Shown: one piece after another, positions 54,322 to 63,643 of the stretch
Position numbering within the stretch: the stretch's first letter is position 1
Layout of the letters: each line of letters starts with the position of its first letter
Source: Mycobacterium montefiorense
GTDB taxonomy: Bacteria > Actinomycetota > Actinomycetes > Mycobacteriales > Mycobacteriaceae
DNA length: 64,000 bases
Reading direction: 5' to 3'
Assembly: GCF_003112775.1 (NCBI RefSeq)
Contig: NZ_BFCH01000011.1
Coordinates: 248,083 to 312,082, forward strand
Notes under the pieces: generated by a model
Seen by the model: the letters and a program-made list of their open reading frames with translations, nothing else
Databases searched by the model: none
What the model was told of the DNA's origin: nothing
Translations under genes and position numbers: made by a program

Positions 54322-55266
54322 TTATCCGGTTTGCGGTCGCCTCAGCACAGAGCTGTGGTAAACGGTGTCGGCGACCGACACGGAGTCGTCGTGCGCCTGG
54401 ATCGCAGCAAGACCGTTGTCGGCCAACAGCTGTCGCATGGGGGTACCGACTGAGCTCCAGCCAAGATCCTCGAGATGAGCTGCGACGTCGCTGCGCTCGC
54501 CCTCGAAGCCGAGGTCCGTGAAGTCCAGTTCGAGGCCATGCTCACGCCATTTGGCGCTGGCCTTGCGCATCAGCTCCCACGCTCGTTCCTTATCGACCTG
54601 CGGCCGCTCCGGAGTGGCTTCGCAGGCCAACCGGCTGCCCTCGGCACTGAGCGCGGTGATGTTGTCCAGCAAGGCATCCTGGGCCGCTGGCGGCAGGTAT
54701 CCGAAAAGCCCCTCGGCGATCCAGGCGGTGGGCCGGCTGGTGTCGAAACCGGCATCACGTAGAGCCGTCGGCCAGTCCTGCCGCAGATCGATGGCAACCG
54801 CGCGCAGGTCGGCTTTCGGAGCGGCACCCAAGCCGGCCAGTGTGGTGGTCTTGAACTCGATCACTTCAGGCTGGTCGATTTCGAACACCGTCATGTCGTC
54901 GGGCCACGCCAGTCGATAGGCACGCGCGTCGAGACCGGACGCCAGGATTACGGCCTGACGGATCCCGGACTGAGTCGCGTCCCGAAAGAAGGTGTCAAAG
55001 AAGCGAGTCCGGGCGGCCATCGCATCGGGCATGTGGCCGAGCTTCCAGCTCGCCTCGTGGTAGTCGACGTCCGCGGCATCGATCTCGCCGTCGGCCCAGC
55101 GGGTGAAGAACTCCACGCCGACGGCACGGACAAGCGGTTCGGCAAACGGGTCCTCGATCACCGGGTTGTCGGCCTTGGTGGCGATCGCGCGGGCGGCGGC
55201 CACCATCGTGGCTGTCGCGCCCACGCTGGTGGCCAGGTCCCAGGTGTCGTTGTCTGTGCGTGGCAT
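54322..55266 (-). CDS. TIGR00027-family SAM-dependent methyltransferase
   Basis: The 314-residue product shows the same family signature as the 26.0-kb gene: [66 protein letters not shown] and [19 protein letters not shown] choose the ATG at 55266 because it gives the typical N-terminus with the WDLA box near residue 8; the frame is open to 55482 but without family similarity. It is divergent from an SDR gene. The substrate is unknown. Confidence 0.93.
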   Translation of the reverse strand: MPRTDNDTWDLATSVGATATMVAAARAIATKADNPVIEDPFAEPLVRAVGVEFFTRWADGEIDAADVDYHEASWKLGHMPDAMAARTRFFDTFFRDATQSGIRQAVILASGLDARAYRLAWPDDMTVFEIDQPEVIEFKTTTLAGLGAAPKADLRAVAIDLRQDWPTALRDAGFDTSRPTAWIAEGLFGYLPPAAQDALLDNITALSAEGSRLACEATPERPQVDKERAWELMRKASAKWREHGLELDFTDLGFEGERSDVAAHLEDLGWSSVGTPMRQLLADNGLAAIQAHDDSVSVADTVYHSSVLRRPQTG

Positions 55267-55436
55267 GCGCCTGTTCTCCAATGTCGGCTTAGCAGGATTA
55301 CTTAGGTAGTATAACCAACTCTGGAGTGCCGCGCAGACGCCGACAAAATCCTGGAGGCGGTCGAACAGCCCGGCGGCAGCGCCAGCACTGCATACTGAGA
55401 CCGCGTAGCGACTGGCGACGAGATCGGAGGGTTGCC

Positions 55437-56252
55437 GTGGGTCTGCTTGACAACAGGGTTGCCTTCGTGACCGGCGCGGCACGAGGCATGGGGCGTAACC
55501 ACGCGCTGCGTCTCGCGCGCGAAGGCGCTTCGATCATCGGCGTAGATGTCGCAGCCGACGTTTCGCCCCATAACGGGTACCCCGCCGCCACCGAAGCCGA
55601 CCTCGAGGAAACCGCTCGTTTGGTGGCGGCCGAGGGCCGGCCGTGCTTGATGGAGATTGCTGACGTGCGGAACTCCGACGCGCTGGACGCGGTGTTGGCA
55701 GACGGCGTCGAGCGCTTCGGTGGACGCCTGGACGTTGTGGTCGCCAACGCAGGTATCAGCAACTGGGCCCGCTTCTGGGAAATGTCGGACGAGCAGTGGC
55801 AGACAATGATCGACATCAACCTGACCGGTGTGTGGCGCACACTGAAAGCCGCAGTGCCTCACATACTTTCGGCGGGTAATGGTGGCTCGATCATCAATAT
55901 CAGCTCGGTCGCGGGGATTAAGGCGCTGCCGTGCCAGAGTCATTACAGCGCCGCGAAACACGGCGTGGTAGGGCTGACCAAGTCGGCCGCGATCGAACTC
56001 GGGGAATACAACATCCGGGTCAACTCGATCCATCCGTGGGGTGTCGCCACCGCGCCTGCTGAAGACCCGAATGTCGTGGAGATGCTCACTGCGCACCCGA
56101 GCTACATCATGTCCTTCGGCGCCATGCTGCCCACGTTGTTCCCCGCGCAGGTCGATGACATCTCCGATGCCGTCATCTATCTGGCCTCGGATCTGTCCCG
56201 TGCTGTCACCGCAACACAGTTGACCGTCGATATGGGTGCCACCAAGGTCTAG
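55437..56252 (+). CDS. Mycofactocin-coupled SDR family oxidoreductase
   Basis: The 271-residue product is a classical short-chain dehydrogenase. The cofactor loop [25 protein letters not shown], the catalytic Ser of INISSVAG and YxxxK in HYSAAKHG are present. The long insertion after the second strand ([28 protein letters not shown]) is typical of mycofactocin-coupled SDRs, which hold NAD(H) tightly and pass electrons to the peptide cofactor mycofactocin. GGAGG precedes the GTG at 55437. No mycofactocin biosynthesis genes are in the window. Confidence 0.9.
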   Translation: MGLLDNRVAFVTGAARGMGRNHALRLAREGASIIGVDVAADVSPHNGYPAATEADLEETARLVAAEGRPCLMEIADVRNSDALDAVLADGVERFGGRLDVVVANAGISNWARFWEMSDEQWQTMIDINLTGVWRTLKAAVPHILSAGNGGSIINISSVAGIKALPCQSHYSAAKHGVVGLTKSAAIELGEYNIRVNSIHPWGVATAPAEDPNVVEMLTAHPSYIMSFGAMLPTLFPAQVDDISDAVIYLASDLSRAVTATQLTVDMGATKV

Positions 56253-56358
56253 CTGGATGCTGCGCGTCGGAGCGGGATTGTGGGCCGCACTTCCCGAAAT
56301 GATCGGGCCGAGGAAAACACTGGCTGCAGGCCACCTGCGCTGGCATGGTTGCGGTCGT

Positions 56359-56432
56359 GCGGGTGTGGCTGAGCGGCTAGGCAGCGGCCTGCAAAGCCGT
56401 ATACACGGGTTCGAGTCCCGTCACTCGCTCCA
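56359..56432 (+). tRNA. tRNA-Cys (anticodon GCA)
   Basis: The cloverleaf folds fully. The acceptor stem GCGGGTG pairs with CACTCGC (one G.T), the anticodon arm is GCGGC-CTGCAAA-GCCGT with anticodon GCA, and the T arm is ACGGG-TTCGAGT-CCCGT. The discriminator is T and CCA is encoded at 56430-56432. The next gene, on the minus strand, ends 8 bp downstream. I see no integrase or duplicated tRNA end that would mark an attachment site. Confidence 0.95.
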
Positions 56433-56439
56433 CGAGCAG

Positions 56440-57579
56440 CTAGGCGTTCGGAGTCACGAGGAACTTCTCGCCGGTGGCTCGCTTGACGTAGGTGTTGAAC
56501 GCCTCGGGCGTGAGCATGCCGGCAAGGGAAACCTCCCGGGTGTAACTACTTGCGAAGGTCGTGGTGAGTTCCGCTGCCACTCGACCGCGCAGCCGACCGA
56601 AAGTCTCGGCCCCCGCGTTCTGCAGGAACGGAGTGAGTAGCCACCCGCCTACGCCCCACGCCATGCCGAAGCTCCTGGTGAGCACCGTCGGACTGGTGTC
56701 AAGTGCGCCGTAGATGTACACCTGCTTGTGGACGCTCGACCCGTAGCGTGAGTACTGCCCGGCTGTCGCGCTAGCCGCCTTCTCCATGCCGTTGAGGATC
56801 TGGCTGGCCAGCGTTCCACCACCCGTGGCGTCGAAAGCGATCGTCGCGGATGTCGCCTTGAGAGCCTCGACCAAATCGGTCGCAAACGACGGTGATGACG
56901 AGTTGAGGACATGGGTTGCGCCGATCGTCCTGAGTAACTCCTCTTGCTCGGGCTTGCGAACGATGTTGACCAGCGGTATCTCATCCTTGTGGCAGAGCTT
57001 GACCAGCATTTGACCGAGGTTCGACGCCGCAGCGGTGTGTACCAGGCCCGAATGTCCTTCGCGGCGAATCGTTTCCGTCATTCCGAGTGCCGTCATTGGA
57101 TTAACGAAAGACGAAGCTCCGTCCCTCGCCGTAGCCCCCTCGGGCAGGACTAGACATCCGGATGCGTCGACCGCTCGGTATTGCGAGTACATCGCGCCGC
57201 CAGCAATCGCCACCGTCTTACCGACCAGCGCTTGGGCCGCTTCGGATGACCCCGCAGCCACCACGGTTCCGGCACCTTCATTGCCCACCGGCAGCGACTC
57301 GTCGAGTCGAGCCGACAGCGCTCCGAGGCTCCCCTCTGCCAGAGACGCGGTGACAGTGGGACGCTCGGGCGTACCCGTGACCGTGGCAGTGGTCATGTCG
57401 GCGCTGGCAATGAGAAGGCCCAGGTCTGACGGGTTGATCGGCGAAGCTTCCACCCGCACCAGCACTTCATTTGGGCCGGGGGCCGCAACCCGAACCTCTT
57501 GCAGCGAGAGTTCGAGGGTGCCATCCGACGTCACCAACGAACGCAACTCCAGTGCTGTATCGGGCAAGTCTGCGGTCAT
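56440..57579 (-). CDS. Zinc-type alcohol dehydrogenase/quinone oxidoreductase-like protein
   Basis: The 379-residue product is an MDR-superfamily reductase. The N-terminal GroES-like domain has VRVEASPINPSDLGLL and LPVGNEGAGTVVAAG. The Rossmann domain has SGLVHTAAASNLGQMLVKLC, in which the usual AxxGxxG nucleotide loop is altered, and FDATGGGTLASQIL. Zinc ligands are absent, so it fits the zinc-free quinone-oxidoreductase branch. The ATG at 57579 is used; the frame is open to 57630. The substrate is unknown. Confidence 0.85.
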   Translation of the reverse strand: MTADLPDTALELRSLVTSDGTLELSLQEVRVAAPGPNEVLVRVEASPINPSDLGLLIASADMTTATVTGTPERPTVTASLAEGSLGALSARLDESLPVGNEGAGTVVAAGSSEAAQALVGKTVAIAGGAMYSQYRAVDASGCLVLPEGATARDGASSFVNPMTALGMTETIRREGHSGLVHTAAASNLGQMLVKLCHKDEIPLVNIVRKPEQEELLRTIGATHVLNSSSPSFATDLVEALKATSATIAFDATGGGTLASQILNGMEKAASATAGQYSRYGSSVHKQVYIYGALDTSPTVLTRSFGMAWGVGGWLLTPFLQNAGAETFGRLRGRVAAELTTTFASSYTREVSLAGMLTPEAFNTYVKRATGEKFLVTPNA

Positions 57580-57636
57580 GGGCGGTGCCTCGTTCCTGTT
57601 GGGGGTCTGCTTCAAGCGAGTTAACGCCAAACTCCG

Positions 57637-58092
57637 CTACAGATCTTCCGGCACGGGGTCGAGGTAAAACCATCGGCTGGCGCGGCGCTCGAAGCGGCTG
57701 CGCTCATGCAGGCTGTCGGTGCGGCCCGCGGACTCGAACCTGGCCGTGAATTCCACTTCCCCGGAATCGTCATCCGGGCCACCCGCGAGAGTGTCGATCA
57801 CGTCCAGGCCAATCCAGGTGACGCCGGGGTCGACGGTCACGTCGGCCGGTCGTGTTCGCGGGTGCCAGGTGCGGAACAGATAGTCCGCGTCGCCGCAGAC
57901 GAAGGCCGAATATCTCGATCGCATCAATTCCTCGGCCGATCGAGCCAGCGACTCGCCATCGTGCAGCGGCCCGCAACAAGCGCGATAGCTCTTGCCGGCG
58001 CCGCAGGGGCACGACGGTCCGAGGAGTTCGTCCACGTGGTTCGCTTTCTGACTTACGTCACGCGCGCGATGGATAGCTCGGCCAATGCACAT
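57637..58092 (-). CDS. YchJ-like SEC-C zinc-binding protein
   Basis: The product of about 151 residues has the SEC-C-type metal motif CPCGAGKSYRACCGPLH, followed by the YchJ (UPF0225) NTF2-like domain: LMRSRYSAFVCGDADYLFRTWHPRTRP and GEVEFTARF with a final WFYLDPV. The function is not established. Possible starts are ATG at 58092 (preceded by GAGGCTAGG), ATG at 58125 (which overlaps the divergent gene) and GTG at 58035, the usual YchJ start position. I give 58092 with low certainty on the start. Confidence 0.82.
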   Translation of the reverse strand: MCIGRAIHRARDVSQKANHVDELLGPSCPCGAGKSYRACCGPLHDGESLARSAEELMRSRYSAFVCGDADYLFRTWHPRTRPADVTVDPGVTWIGLDVIDTLAGGPDDDSGEVEFTARFESAGRTDSLHERSRFERRASRWFYLDPVPEDL

Positions 58093-58109
58093 CTTCCTAG
58101 CCTCAAAGT

Positions 58110-58646
58110 ATGCGTGAAACGGCATCCTCGACCATCCGCGACGCGATCGCGATTGTGGAGAATTACCGGACCTGTGAGTTCACCACAGTGTCCCGTGATG
58201 GAACACCGCAGACGTGGCCAGTCAGCGCGCTACTCCTGCGCGATGGACGATTTCTGGTCTGCACCAGCATCGGGTTTCCGCAAAAGGCTTTCAACATCCG
58301 ACGCAATCCCAAAGTGAGCCTGCTGTTCTCGGAGCCAACCGGTAGCGGATCGTCCCGGTCGGGCGCCGTGTTGATCTGCGGGCACGCGACAGCCGAGGAC
58401 CGGGTGATCGCCGACATGGCATCCTCGCCAGATTTGGCGGCCCTGTGTCAAACGGTGATCGATCGACAACCGGCCAGCAAGTTCATGAGCTCGTTCCTCG
58501 GGCGCGTCCTATTTCCGTCGTACTACTGGCGGCTAGCGATATATGTAACACCCGCACATGGGTTCCACTGGCGTACACGGGATTTCGGTGTAGCCCCAGA
58601 GTCACTCGATCTGAAGGAGCTTGGCCGTGTGGCAGCTGGCAAGTGA
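58110..58646 (+). CDS. Pyridoxamine 5'-phosphate oxidase-like flavin/F420-binding protein
   Basis: The 178-residue product reads as a split-barrel flavin- or F420-dependent protein: CEFTTVSRDGTPQTWPVSALL, FLVCTSIGFPQKAFNIRRNPKVSLLF and VLICGHATAEDR match the family order. The likely role is a small oxidoreductase using F420 or FMN. It is first of three co-directional genes, overlapping the next by 20 bp. Which cofactor it binds cannot be told from the sequence alone. Confidence 0.82.
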   Translation: MRETASSTIRDAIAIVENYRTCEFTTVSRDGTPQTWPVSALLLRDGRFLVCTSIGFPQKAFNIRRNPKVSLLFSEPTGSGSSRSGAVLICGHATAEDRVIADMASSPDLAALCQTVIDRQPASKFMSSFLGRVLFPSYYWRLAIYVTPAHGFHWRTRDFGVAPESLDLKELGRVAAGK

Positions 58647-59082
58647 GTCGCTCAGCGCGTTTCCGGAGGTGGTTATCACGACGGTCGGCATCGGAGGACA
58701 TCCCGTCAGCGTCCGGCAGCGTTCGCCGCGCTACGACGCGGAAACGGGCGAAATGCCGGTGCTGATGCCGGCATCCGTCGCCCCTGCCGCCGGACCGGCG
58801 AACGTGCTCGCGCACTCCCACGACGAGGACCTGTGGAACCTACGAATCGTGCGGATCAAGGGACGTCTGGAGAGTCGCGACGGGGGCTGGATTTTTGTCA
58901 GTACCGCGTTCACGCCGCCATCGCCGGAAGGATTTAAATCGAGGTGGCTGATGGCTAAGGCTATGCGGCGCAGCTCATCTCGATACCTCGCCGCGCGGGG
59001 ATTAGCGCACCCAAAAGTCAATTGGACGATCCTCAAAAGGATGCAACGTCAGGCGCAACTGAATCGGCGCCAGGGCCAATAG
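58627..59082 (+). CDS. Conserved protein, probably split-barrel flavin-binding fold
   Basis: The 151-residue product has FPEVVITTVGIGGHPVSVRQ, then NVLAHSHDEDLWNLRIVRIKGRL and GWIFVSTAF, strands that look like a PNPOx-type split barrel, and a basic C-terminus (MAKAMRRSSSRYLAARGLAHPKVNW). I am not certain of the family. The GTG at 58627 is chosen because AAGGAG lies 8 bp upstream, inside the previous gene; the two genes overlap by 20 bp and are probably coupled. Confidence 0.7.
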   Translation: MWQLASESLSAFPEVVITTVGIGGHPVSVRQRSPRYDAETGEMPVLMPASVAPAAGPANVLAHSHDEDLWNLRIVRIKGRLESRDGGWIFVSTAFTPPSPEGFKSRWLMAKAMRRSSSRYLAARGLAHPKVNWTILKRMQRQAQLNRRQGQ

Positions 59083-59098
59083 CAGCAACAGGATTTGC

Positions 59099-59956
59099 AT
59101 GAATACCAAACCGCCACGCTTCGGCGCGGTCCTGTGCACACGGGGCTCGGTCACAGGCCTGATTGATCAGGCCCGCCACGCTGCGGACAGTGGTTGTGAC
59201 GTCGTGCTGTTGCCCGATCACCTCGGCTATAGCGCACCTCTTCCGTCCCTGGTAGCCGTTGCCGCCGCGGCGCCCTCGGTGCGCGTGGGCAGTTGTGTGC
59301 TCAACTGCGGCTTGTACCGGCCTGCCCTGTTGGCACGCGACCTGGCGGCGGTGGACTCCGCAACCGACGGCCGCCTCGAGATCGGGTTGGGTGCCGGCTA
59401 TGTTGCCGGGGAATTCGAGACGGCGGGCCTGCGCTTCCCGACGCCCGCAGAGCGCGTGCGCCTGGTCGGAGAACATGTCGAGCAGATCCGCGCGACGTTC
59501 GCCGATCCGGACTATTCACCTACGCCGATCCAGCATGCGCCGCCGATCATGATTGGCGGTACGGGCGACAAGATGTTGGCGATGGCGGCCACGCATGCCG
59601 ACATCGTCTCGATATTGACGTTCGGCACCGAAAGCGAACTGGTGCAACGTGTTCAGTACGTCAAGGAGCACGCGGGCGCACGCCTGGATCAGATCGAGCT
59701 TTCGTTCAGCTTCGGCCAGGTAGCCATCGACGATCCCAACGACCTGCTGATCCTCAAACGGGCGGCGCCCGAAATGCCTGAGTCGCAACTCCGCTCGATG
59801 GCGACATGTTTGGACGGTCCCATCGAAGCGGCCACCGAGCGCATCTCGCGCATGCGGCAAGAGCTGGGCATCGGCTACTTCACCTTCTCCGTCGGTGAAG
59901 GCCGCGGCCTCCGCTGGCCTACCCTCGAGAAACTAATCGCCGGAGTCAAAGGATAA
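59099..59956 (+). CDS. LLM-class (luciferase-like) F420-dependent oxidoreductase
   Basis: The 285-residue product is a luciferase-like TIM barrel. It has CDVVLLPDHLGYSAPLPSLVAVAAAAPSVRVGS near the N-terminus, RPALLARDLAAVDSATDGRLEIGLGAGY as the central family signature, and PPIMIGGTGDKMLAMAATHADIV. This matches mycobacterial F420-dependent enzymes (TIGR03621-type). It lies 16 bp behind the split-barrel gene, so flavin/F420 chemistry is a shared theme of the three-gene unit. The substrate is unknown. Confidence 0.9.
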   Translation: MNTKPPRFGAVLCTRGSVTGLIDQARHAADSGCDVVLLPDHLGYSAPLPSLVAVAAAAPSVRVGSCVLNCGLYRPALLARDLAAVDSATDGRLEIGLGAGYVAGEFETAGLRFPTPAERVRLVGEHVEQIRATFADPDYSPTPIQHAPPIMIGGTGDKMLAMAATHADIVSILTFGTESELVQRVQYVKEHAGARLDQIELSFSFGQVAIDDPNDLLILKRAAPEMPESQLRSMATCLDGPIEAATERISRMRQELGIGYFTFSVGEGRGLRWPTLEKLIAGVKG

Positions 59957-59957
59957 A

Positions 59958-60980
59958 TCAGCATGCATGCGACGACGGTCGCTGCGGGCCACGTTGGAAT
60001 ATGCTGCGGCGCAATGTCTCACCTGGCGCCTCACGGTAACGGTCGGCATGCGCGGCCGCGAACCTGCCGAGATGGTTGAAGCCCCAACGATGTGCCACCG
60101 CAGCAACGGTGGTCATCGACGGATCGGATTCCAGCAGCATTCGGTGTGCTCGGCGCAGCCGAACCTCGCGCAGATACGCCATCGGCGATGTGTCAAGGTG
60201 CCGCCGGAAACCTAGCTGTAGCGAACGGACACTGACGCAGCTGCGAGCCGCGATCGAGGACAGCGTCAATGGCAGATGCGCTTCCTCCTCGATGATTTCG
60301 ATGGCGGTGCGAATCGCGCGGGGTGCGGCCAGCCCTTCACCTTCGGTAAGAGCATCGCGGAGCGAATGGTCGGCGGCGAGTAGGAATCCGTGCACCAGAC
60401 TGTCGACAAAGGGCAACCCGACGAGCGGATGATTGAGCAGACTGTCGGGGGAGAAAAGCTGTCCGCTGAGCAGCGCCAACATCTTGATCCAGTTGCGCGC
60501 CGGCAGTGACGTGGTCGCCATCACGGGCGTGAAGTCGACCTGCGAAGTCACCCGCCGACCGAGCGCGTCACTGAGAGCGTCGTTGACGACCCAACGGTCC
60601 ATGAGCAAGGTGAGCATCCTGGCGCCGGCACCCCATCGCGCCTCAGTCATACCGCCCGGCGCGGCGACGGCGGCATTGCCCGGACCGGGACGCACCGACA
60701 CTCCCCGGTGTACGCATTCCATGTGCCCCGAGATCAGCACCACTACCCGGAATGCATCGCAGAGCTCGGCGCGATCCATCGACACGTCGGCGTCGACGAT
60801 GACTTCGGCGAGTGTGATCGGCCCGACGCGGGCCAGCCGGTGGGTGAGCCGGAATTCCTCCGGATCGGTCAGCAGATCGAGGTGCGGTTTCTGGCAGCAG
60901 GTAAGGGACCAGTCATCGAAATTCTTGGACCGCGTCCAAGCGTGCAGATCCGATGCGTCTGTTGTCGATCGGTTTGTCAC
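59958..60980 (-). CDS. AraC family transcriptional regulator
   Basis: The 340-residue product has an N-terminal AraC-binding/cupin-like sensor (about residues 30-220) and a C-terminal double HTH. SSIAARSCVSVRSLQLGFRRHLDTSPMAYLREVRLRRAHRMLL is the first unit and YLREV to VAHRWGFNHLGRFAAAHADRYREAPGETL the second. The start is the GTG at 60980; the open frame continues to 61157 without family similarity. It converges with the LLM gene (1-bp gap) and is divergent from the LacI gene. Targets are unknown. Confidence 0.88.
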   Translation of the reverse strand: MTNRSTTDASDLHAWTRSKNFDDWSLTCCQKPHLDLLTDPEEFRLTHRLARVGPITLAEVIVDADVSMDRAELCDAFRVVVLISGHMECVHRGVSVRPGPGNAAVAAPGGMTEARWGAGARMLTLLMDRWVVNDALSDALGRRVTSQVDFTPVMATTSLPARNWIKMLALLSGQLFSPDSLLNHPLVGLPFVDSLVHGFLLAADHSLRDALTEGEGLAAPRAIRTAIEIIEEEAHLPLTLSSIAARSCVSVRSLQLGFRRHLDTSPMAYLREVRLRRAHRMLLESDPSMTTVAAVAHRWGFNHLGRFAAAHADRYREAPGETLRRSIFQRGPQRPSSHAC

Positions 60981-61084
60981 TCGACCTTGATCACCATCCC
61001 GCAGATACCCCTCAGCACGGGGTACTGACCACAGTAACTTTTCCGGCTTTGCTCTGCTAGACGGCTGGTGGTGACATGCGCTGA

Positions 61085-62107
61085 ATGGACACATCGACGC
61101 GCAATCCGGCTGGTCTGCGCGTCGGGGCATACGATCTGAGCGTGAAAGGCAGGCCAACGAAGGCCGACGTTGCGCGAATGGCCAACGTCTCGACCGCGAC
61201 CGTCAGTTACGTGCTCAATAACTCAGTCGGGCGCACCATTTCGGCGCAGACGCGCGCCGCGGTGCGCAGCGCGGCCACTGAACTGGGGTACCGGCCCAAC
61301 CTGGCCGCTCGTAATCTGGCCCGCGGAAAGAGCGGCGTCATCTTGTACATCGTGCCGCAACTCGCCGGCGGCGAGATGCCCATGCAGGTCGGCACTCACA
61401 TGACCACCGAGTTGACCCGACGCGGAATCATGCAGGTTCAGCTCTTCGAGACCGAGCGCGACGACGCCGTCGCCGACGCCATCAACCAGCTGCAGCCGAT
61501 CGCGGTGACGAGTTTGTTTCCCTTGGGCCGCAAGGCATCAAGCGCCGTGAAGGACGCGGCCATTCCCCACATCTGCGTCCACACGCTGCCGGGCCTCGGC
61601 GACCCGCAGTATTCGGTCGGACAGATGCGCGTGGACCATCTCGTCGCACGGGGACACCGCAATGTGGCGTTCGCGTACTCGGGCGATCGCCGGTGGCGCG
61701 CACTCGGCGATTACTGGATCGACGGCGTCCGGCACGCAGCGCACCAGCATGGGCTGCCCGATGTCGTCGTGACGGCGTTCACGCCGGACGACAGCGCCGC
61801 GGTGGTTGGTGAACTGCACGCGGCCGGCGTCTCCGCGGTCTGTGCGCAGAGCGATGAGGTGGCCTTCGTGGTGCTCGACGGCGTGCGGCGCGCCGGACTA
61901 CGTTGCCCCGACGATCTCGCGGTCATCGGCGTGGACGCGACGGCCCTGGCTCCCTTCAGCATCCCCGCGCTGACGACGGTGACGTTCGACCGCACGGCGA
62001 TCGCCGAAGTGGCACTAGCAGCGGTTTTAGCAGAGCTGGAGCTTCCCGACGAAGCACGCTCGGCTGCCCGGGACATCGCGACGCTGGTCATCCGAGAGTC
62101 CACCTGA
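61085..62107 (+). CDS. LacI family transcriptional regulator
   Basis: The product of up to 340 residues has the LacI HTH near the N-terminus (TKADVARMANVSTATVSYVLNNS, with hinge SAATELGYRPNLAARNLA) and a periplasmic-binding-protein-like effector domain ending in ALTTVTFDRTAIAEVAL. The start is the ATG at 61085 or the GTG at 61142, which would put the HTH at the very N-terminus as is usual. The gene lies 115 bp upstream of an aldehyde dehydrogenase with a perfect 14-bp palindrome in between. Confidence 0.9.
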   Translation: MDTSTRNPAGLRVGAYDLSVKGRPTKADVARMANVSTATVSYVLNNSVGRTISAQTRAAVRSAATELGYRPNLAARNLARGKSGVILYIVPQLAGGEMPMQVGTHMTTELTRRGIMQVQLFETERDDAVADAINQLQPIAVTSLFPLGRKASSAVKDAAIPHICVHTLPGLGDPQYSVGQMRVDHLVARGHRNVAFAYSGDRRWRALGDYWIDGVRHAAHQHGLPDVVVTAFTPDDSAAVVGELHAAGVSAVCAQSDEVAFVVLDGVRRAGLRCPDDLAVIGVDATALAPFSIPALTTVTFDRTAIAEVALAAVLAELELPDEARSAARDIATLVIREST

Positions 62108-62147
62108 ATCTTGTGCTCGCCTTCCGACGGACACTGGACACTCACTA

Positions 62148-62161
62148 GTTACGCGCGTAAC
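62148..62161. promoter_or_regulatory. LacI-type operator palindrome GTTACGCGCGTAAC
   Basis: A perfect 14-bp palindrome with central CG, the symmetry typical of LacI-family sites, lies between the lacI-type gene and the aldehyde dehydrogenase. Binding by the adjacent LacI protein is inferred from position and form. Confidence 0.6.
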
Positions 62162-62222
62162 CTCTGACGGGCAGCGAGCGCATTCTGCGTCTCGGAGCGG
62201 CTCGTCGAAAGGATGAAGGACA

Positions 62223-63629
62223 TTGACTGACGCCATCGCGGTGTTCAACCCCTCCAACGAAGAGCTGATTATCGAGGTCCCCGATTCCGACCAGGCGGCC
62301 GTCGACGCGGCGGTGGCCCGCGCCCGTGAAACCTTCGAGTCTGGAGTGTGGCGCAAGGCGCCCGCGTCGCACCGAGCGAACGTCCTCTTCCGCGCCGCGC
62401 GCATCATCGAGGAACGTATCGACGAGCTCGCCGCGCTCGAGGGTCAAGACAACGGCATGAACCTGACCGCCGCACGCCACATCATCCCGGTGTCGGTCGA
62501 CATGCTGAAGTACTACGCCGGCTGGGTCGGCAAGATCCACGGCGAGTCAGCCAATCTGGTGTCCGACGGTCTGCTCGGCACCTGGGAGACGTACCACACC
62601 TTCACCCAGCTCGAGCCGGTCGGCGTCGTCGGCCTGATCATCCCTTGGAACGGACCGTTTTTCGTGGCGATGCTCAAGGTCGCCCCCGCACTGGCGGCGG
62701 GTTGCAGCGCCGTTCTCAAGCCCGCCGAGGAAACGCCGCTGACCGCGCTCAAGCTCGAGGAGATCTTCCGCGAGGCGGGTCTGCCCGACGGCGTCCTGAA
62801 TGTCATCACCGGCTATGGCGAGACCACCGGTGCCGCGCTGACCGCACATCCTGACGTCGACAAGATTTCGTTCACCGGATCGACGGAGGTTGGACGGCTG
62901 ATCGTCAAGGCGGCCGCGGGCAACCTCAAGCGGCTGACGCTCGAGCTCGGTGGCAAGTCACCGCTGATCATGTTCGACGACGCCAACCTCGACAAGGCGA
63001 TCATGGGAGCCGGCATGGGCTTGCTCGCCGGCTCGGGGCAGAACTGCTCGTGCACCTCGCGTATCTACGTTCAGCGCGGCATCTACGACCAGGTGGTCGA
63101 GAGCCTCGCCGGGTTCGCCCAGATGCTGCCGATGGGCGGCAGCGACGATCCTGATTCGGTGCTGGGGCCGCTGATCAGCGACAAGCAGCGCAAACGAGTC
63201 GAAGGCATCGTGAGCGACGGCGTGGCCGGCGGCGCGCAGGTGATCACCGGCGGCAAGCCGATGGACCGCAAGGGCTACTTCTACGAAGCGACGATCGTCA
63301 CCAACACCACGCCCGACATGCGACTCATCAAGGAAGAGATCTTCGGGCCGGTCGGCTGTGTCGTTCCGTTCGACGACGAGGACGAGGTGCTCGCCCTCGC
63401 GAACGACACCCAGTATGGCCTCGCCGGATCCATCTGGACCGAGAACCTGTCCCGCGCCCACCGTGTCGTCAATGAGCTTCGCGCTGGCCAGGTTTGGGTG
63501 AACTCGTCGCTGGCGGCAGACCCGTCGATGCCGATCAGCGGCCACAAGCAGTCGGGCTGGGGCGGCGAGCGTGGCCGCAAGGGCATCGAGGCCTACTTCA
63601 ACACCAAAGCCGTCTACATAGGGTTGTAG
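62223..63629 (+). CDS. Aldehyde dehydrogenase (NAD(P)-dependent)
   Basis: The 468-residue product is a standard ALDH: the cofactor motif FTGSTEVGRLI, general base Glu242 in LTLELGGKSP, catalytic Cys276 in GSGQNCSCTS, and the late motif EEIFGPVGCVVPF. The length is typical. The start is the TTG at 62223 with GAAGGA upstream; no in-frame ATG is near. It is probably controlled by the preceding LacI regulator. The aldehyde substrate is unknown. Confidence 0.92.
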   Translation: MTDAIAVFNPSNEELIIEVPDSDQAAVDAAVARARETFESGVWRKAPASHRANVLFRAARIIEERIDELAALEGQDNGMNLTAARHIIPVSVDMLKYYAGWVGKIHGESANLVSDGLLGTWETYHTFTQLEPVGVVGLIIPWNGPFFVAMLKVAPALAAGCSAVLKPAEETPLTALKLEEIFREAGLPDGVLNVITGYGETTGAALTAHPDVDKISFTGSTEVGRLIVKAAAGNLKRLTLELGGKSPLIMFDDANLDKAIMGAGMGLLAGSGQNCSCTSRIYVQRGIYDQVVESLAGFAQMLPMGGSDDPDSVLGPLISDKQRKRVEGIVSDGVAGGAQVITGGKPMDRKGYFYEATIVTNTTPDMRLIKEEIFGPVGCVVPFDDEDEVLALANDTQYGLAGSIWTENLSRAHRVVNELRAGQVWVNSSLAADPSMPISGHKQSGWGGERGRKGIEAYFNTKAVYIGL

Positions 63630-63643
63630 TCCAGCCTCGCGCG

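Noticed and set aside
56359..56432. tRNA-Cys as an integration site
   Set aside because: No integrase gene, direct repeat of the tRNA end or foreign-looking DNA follows; ordinary metabolic genes flank it.
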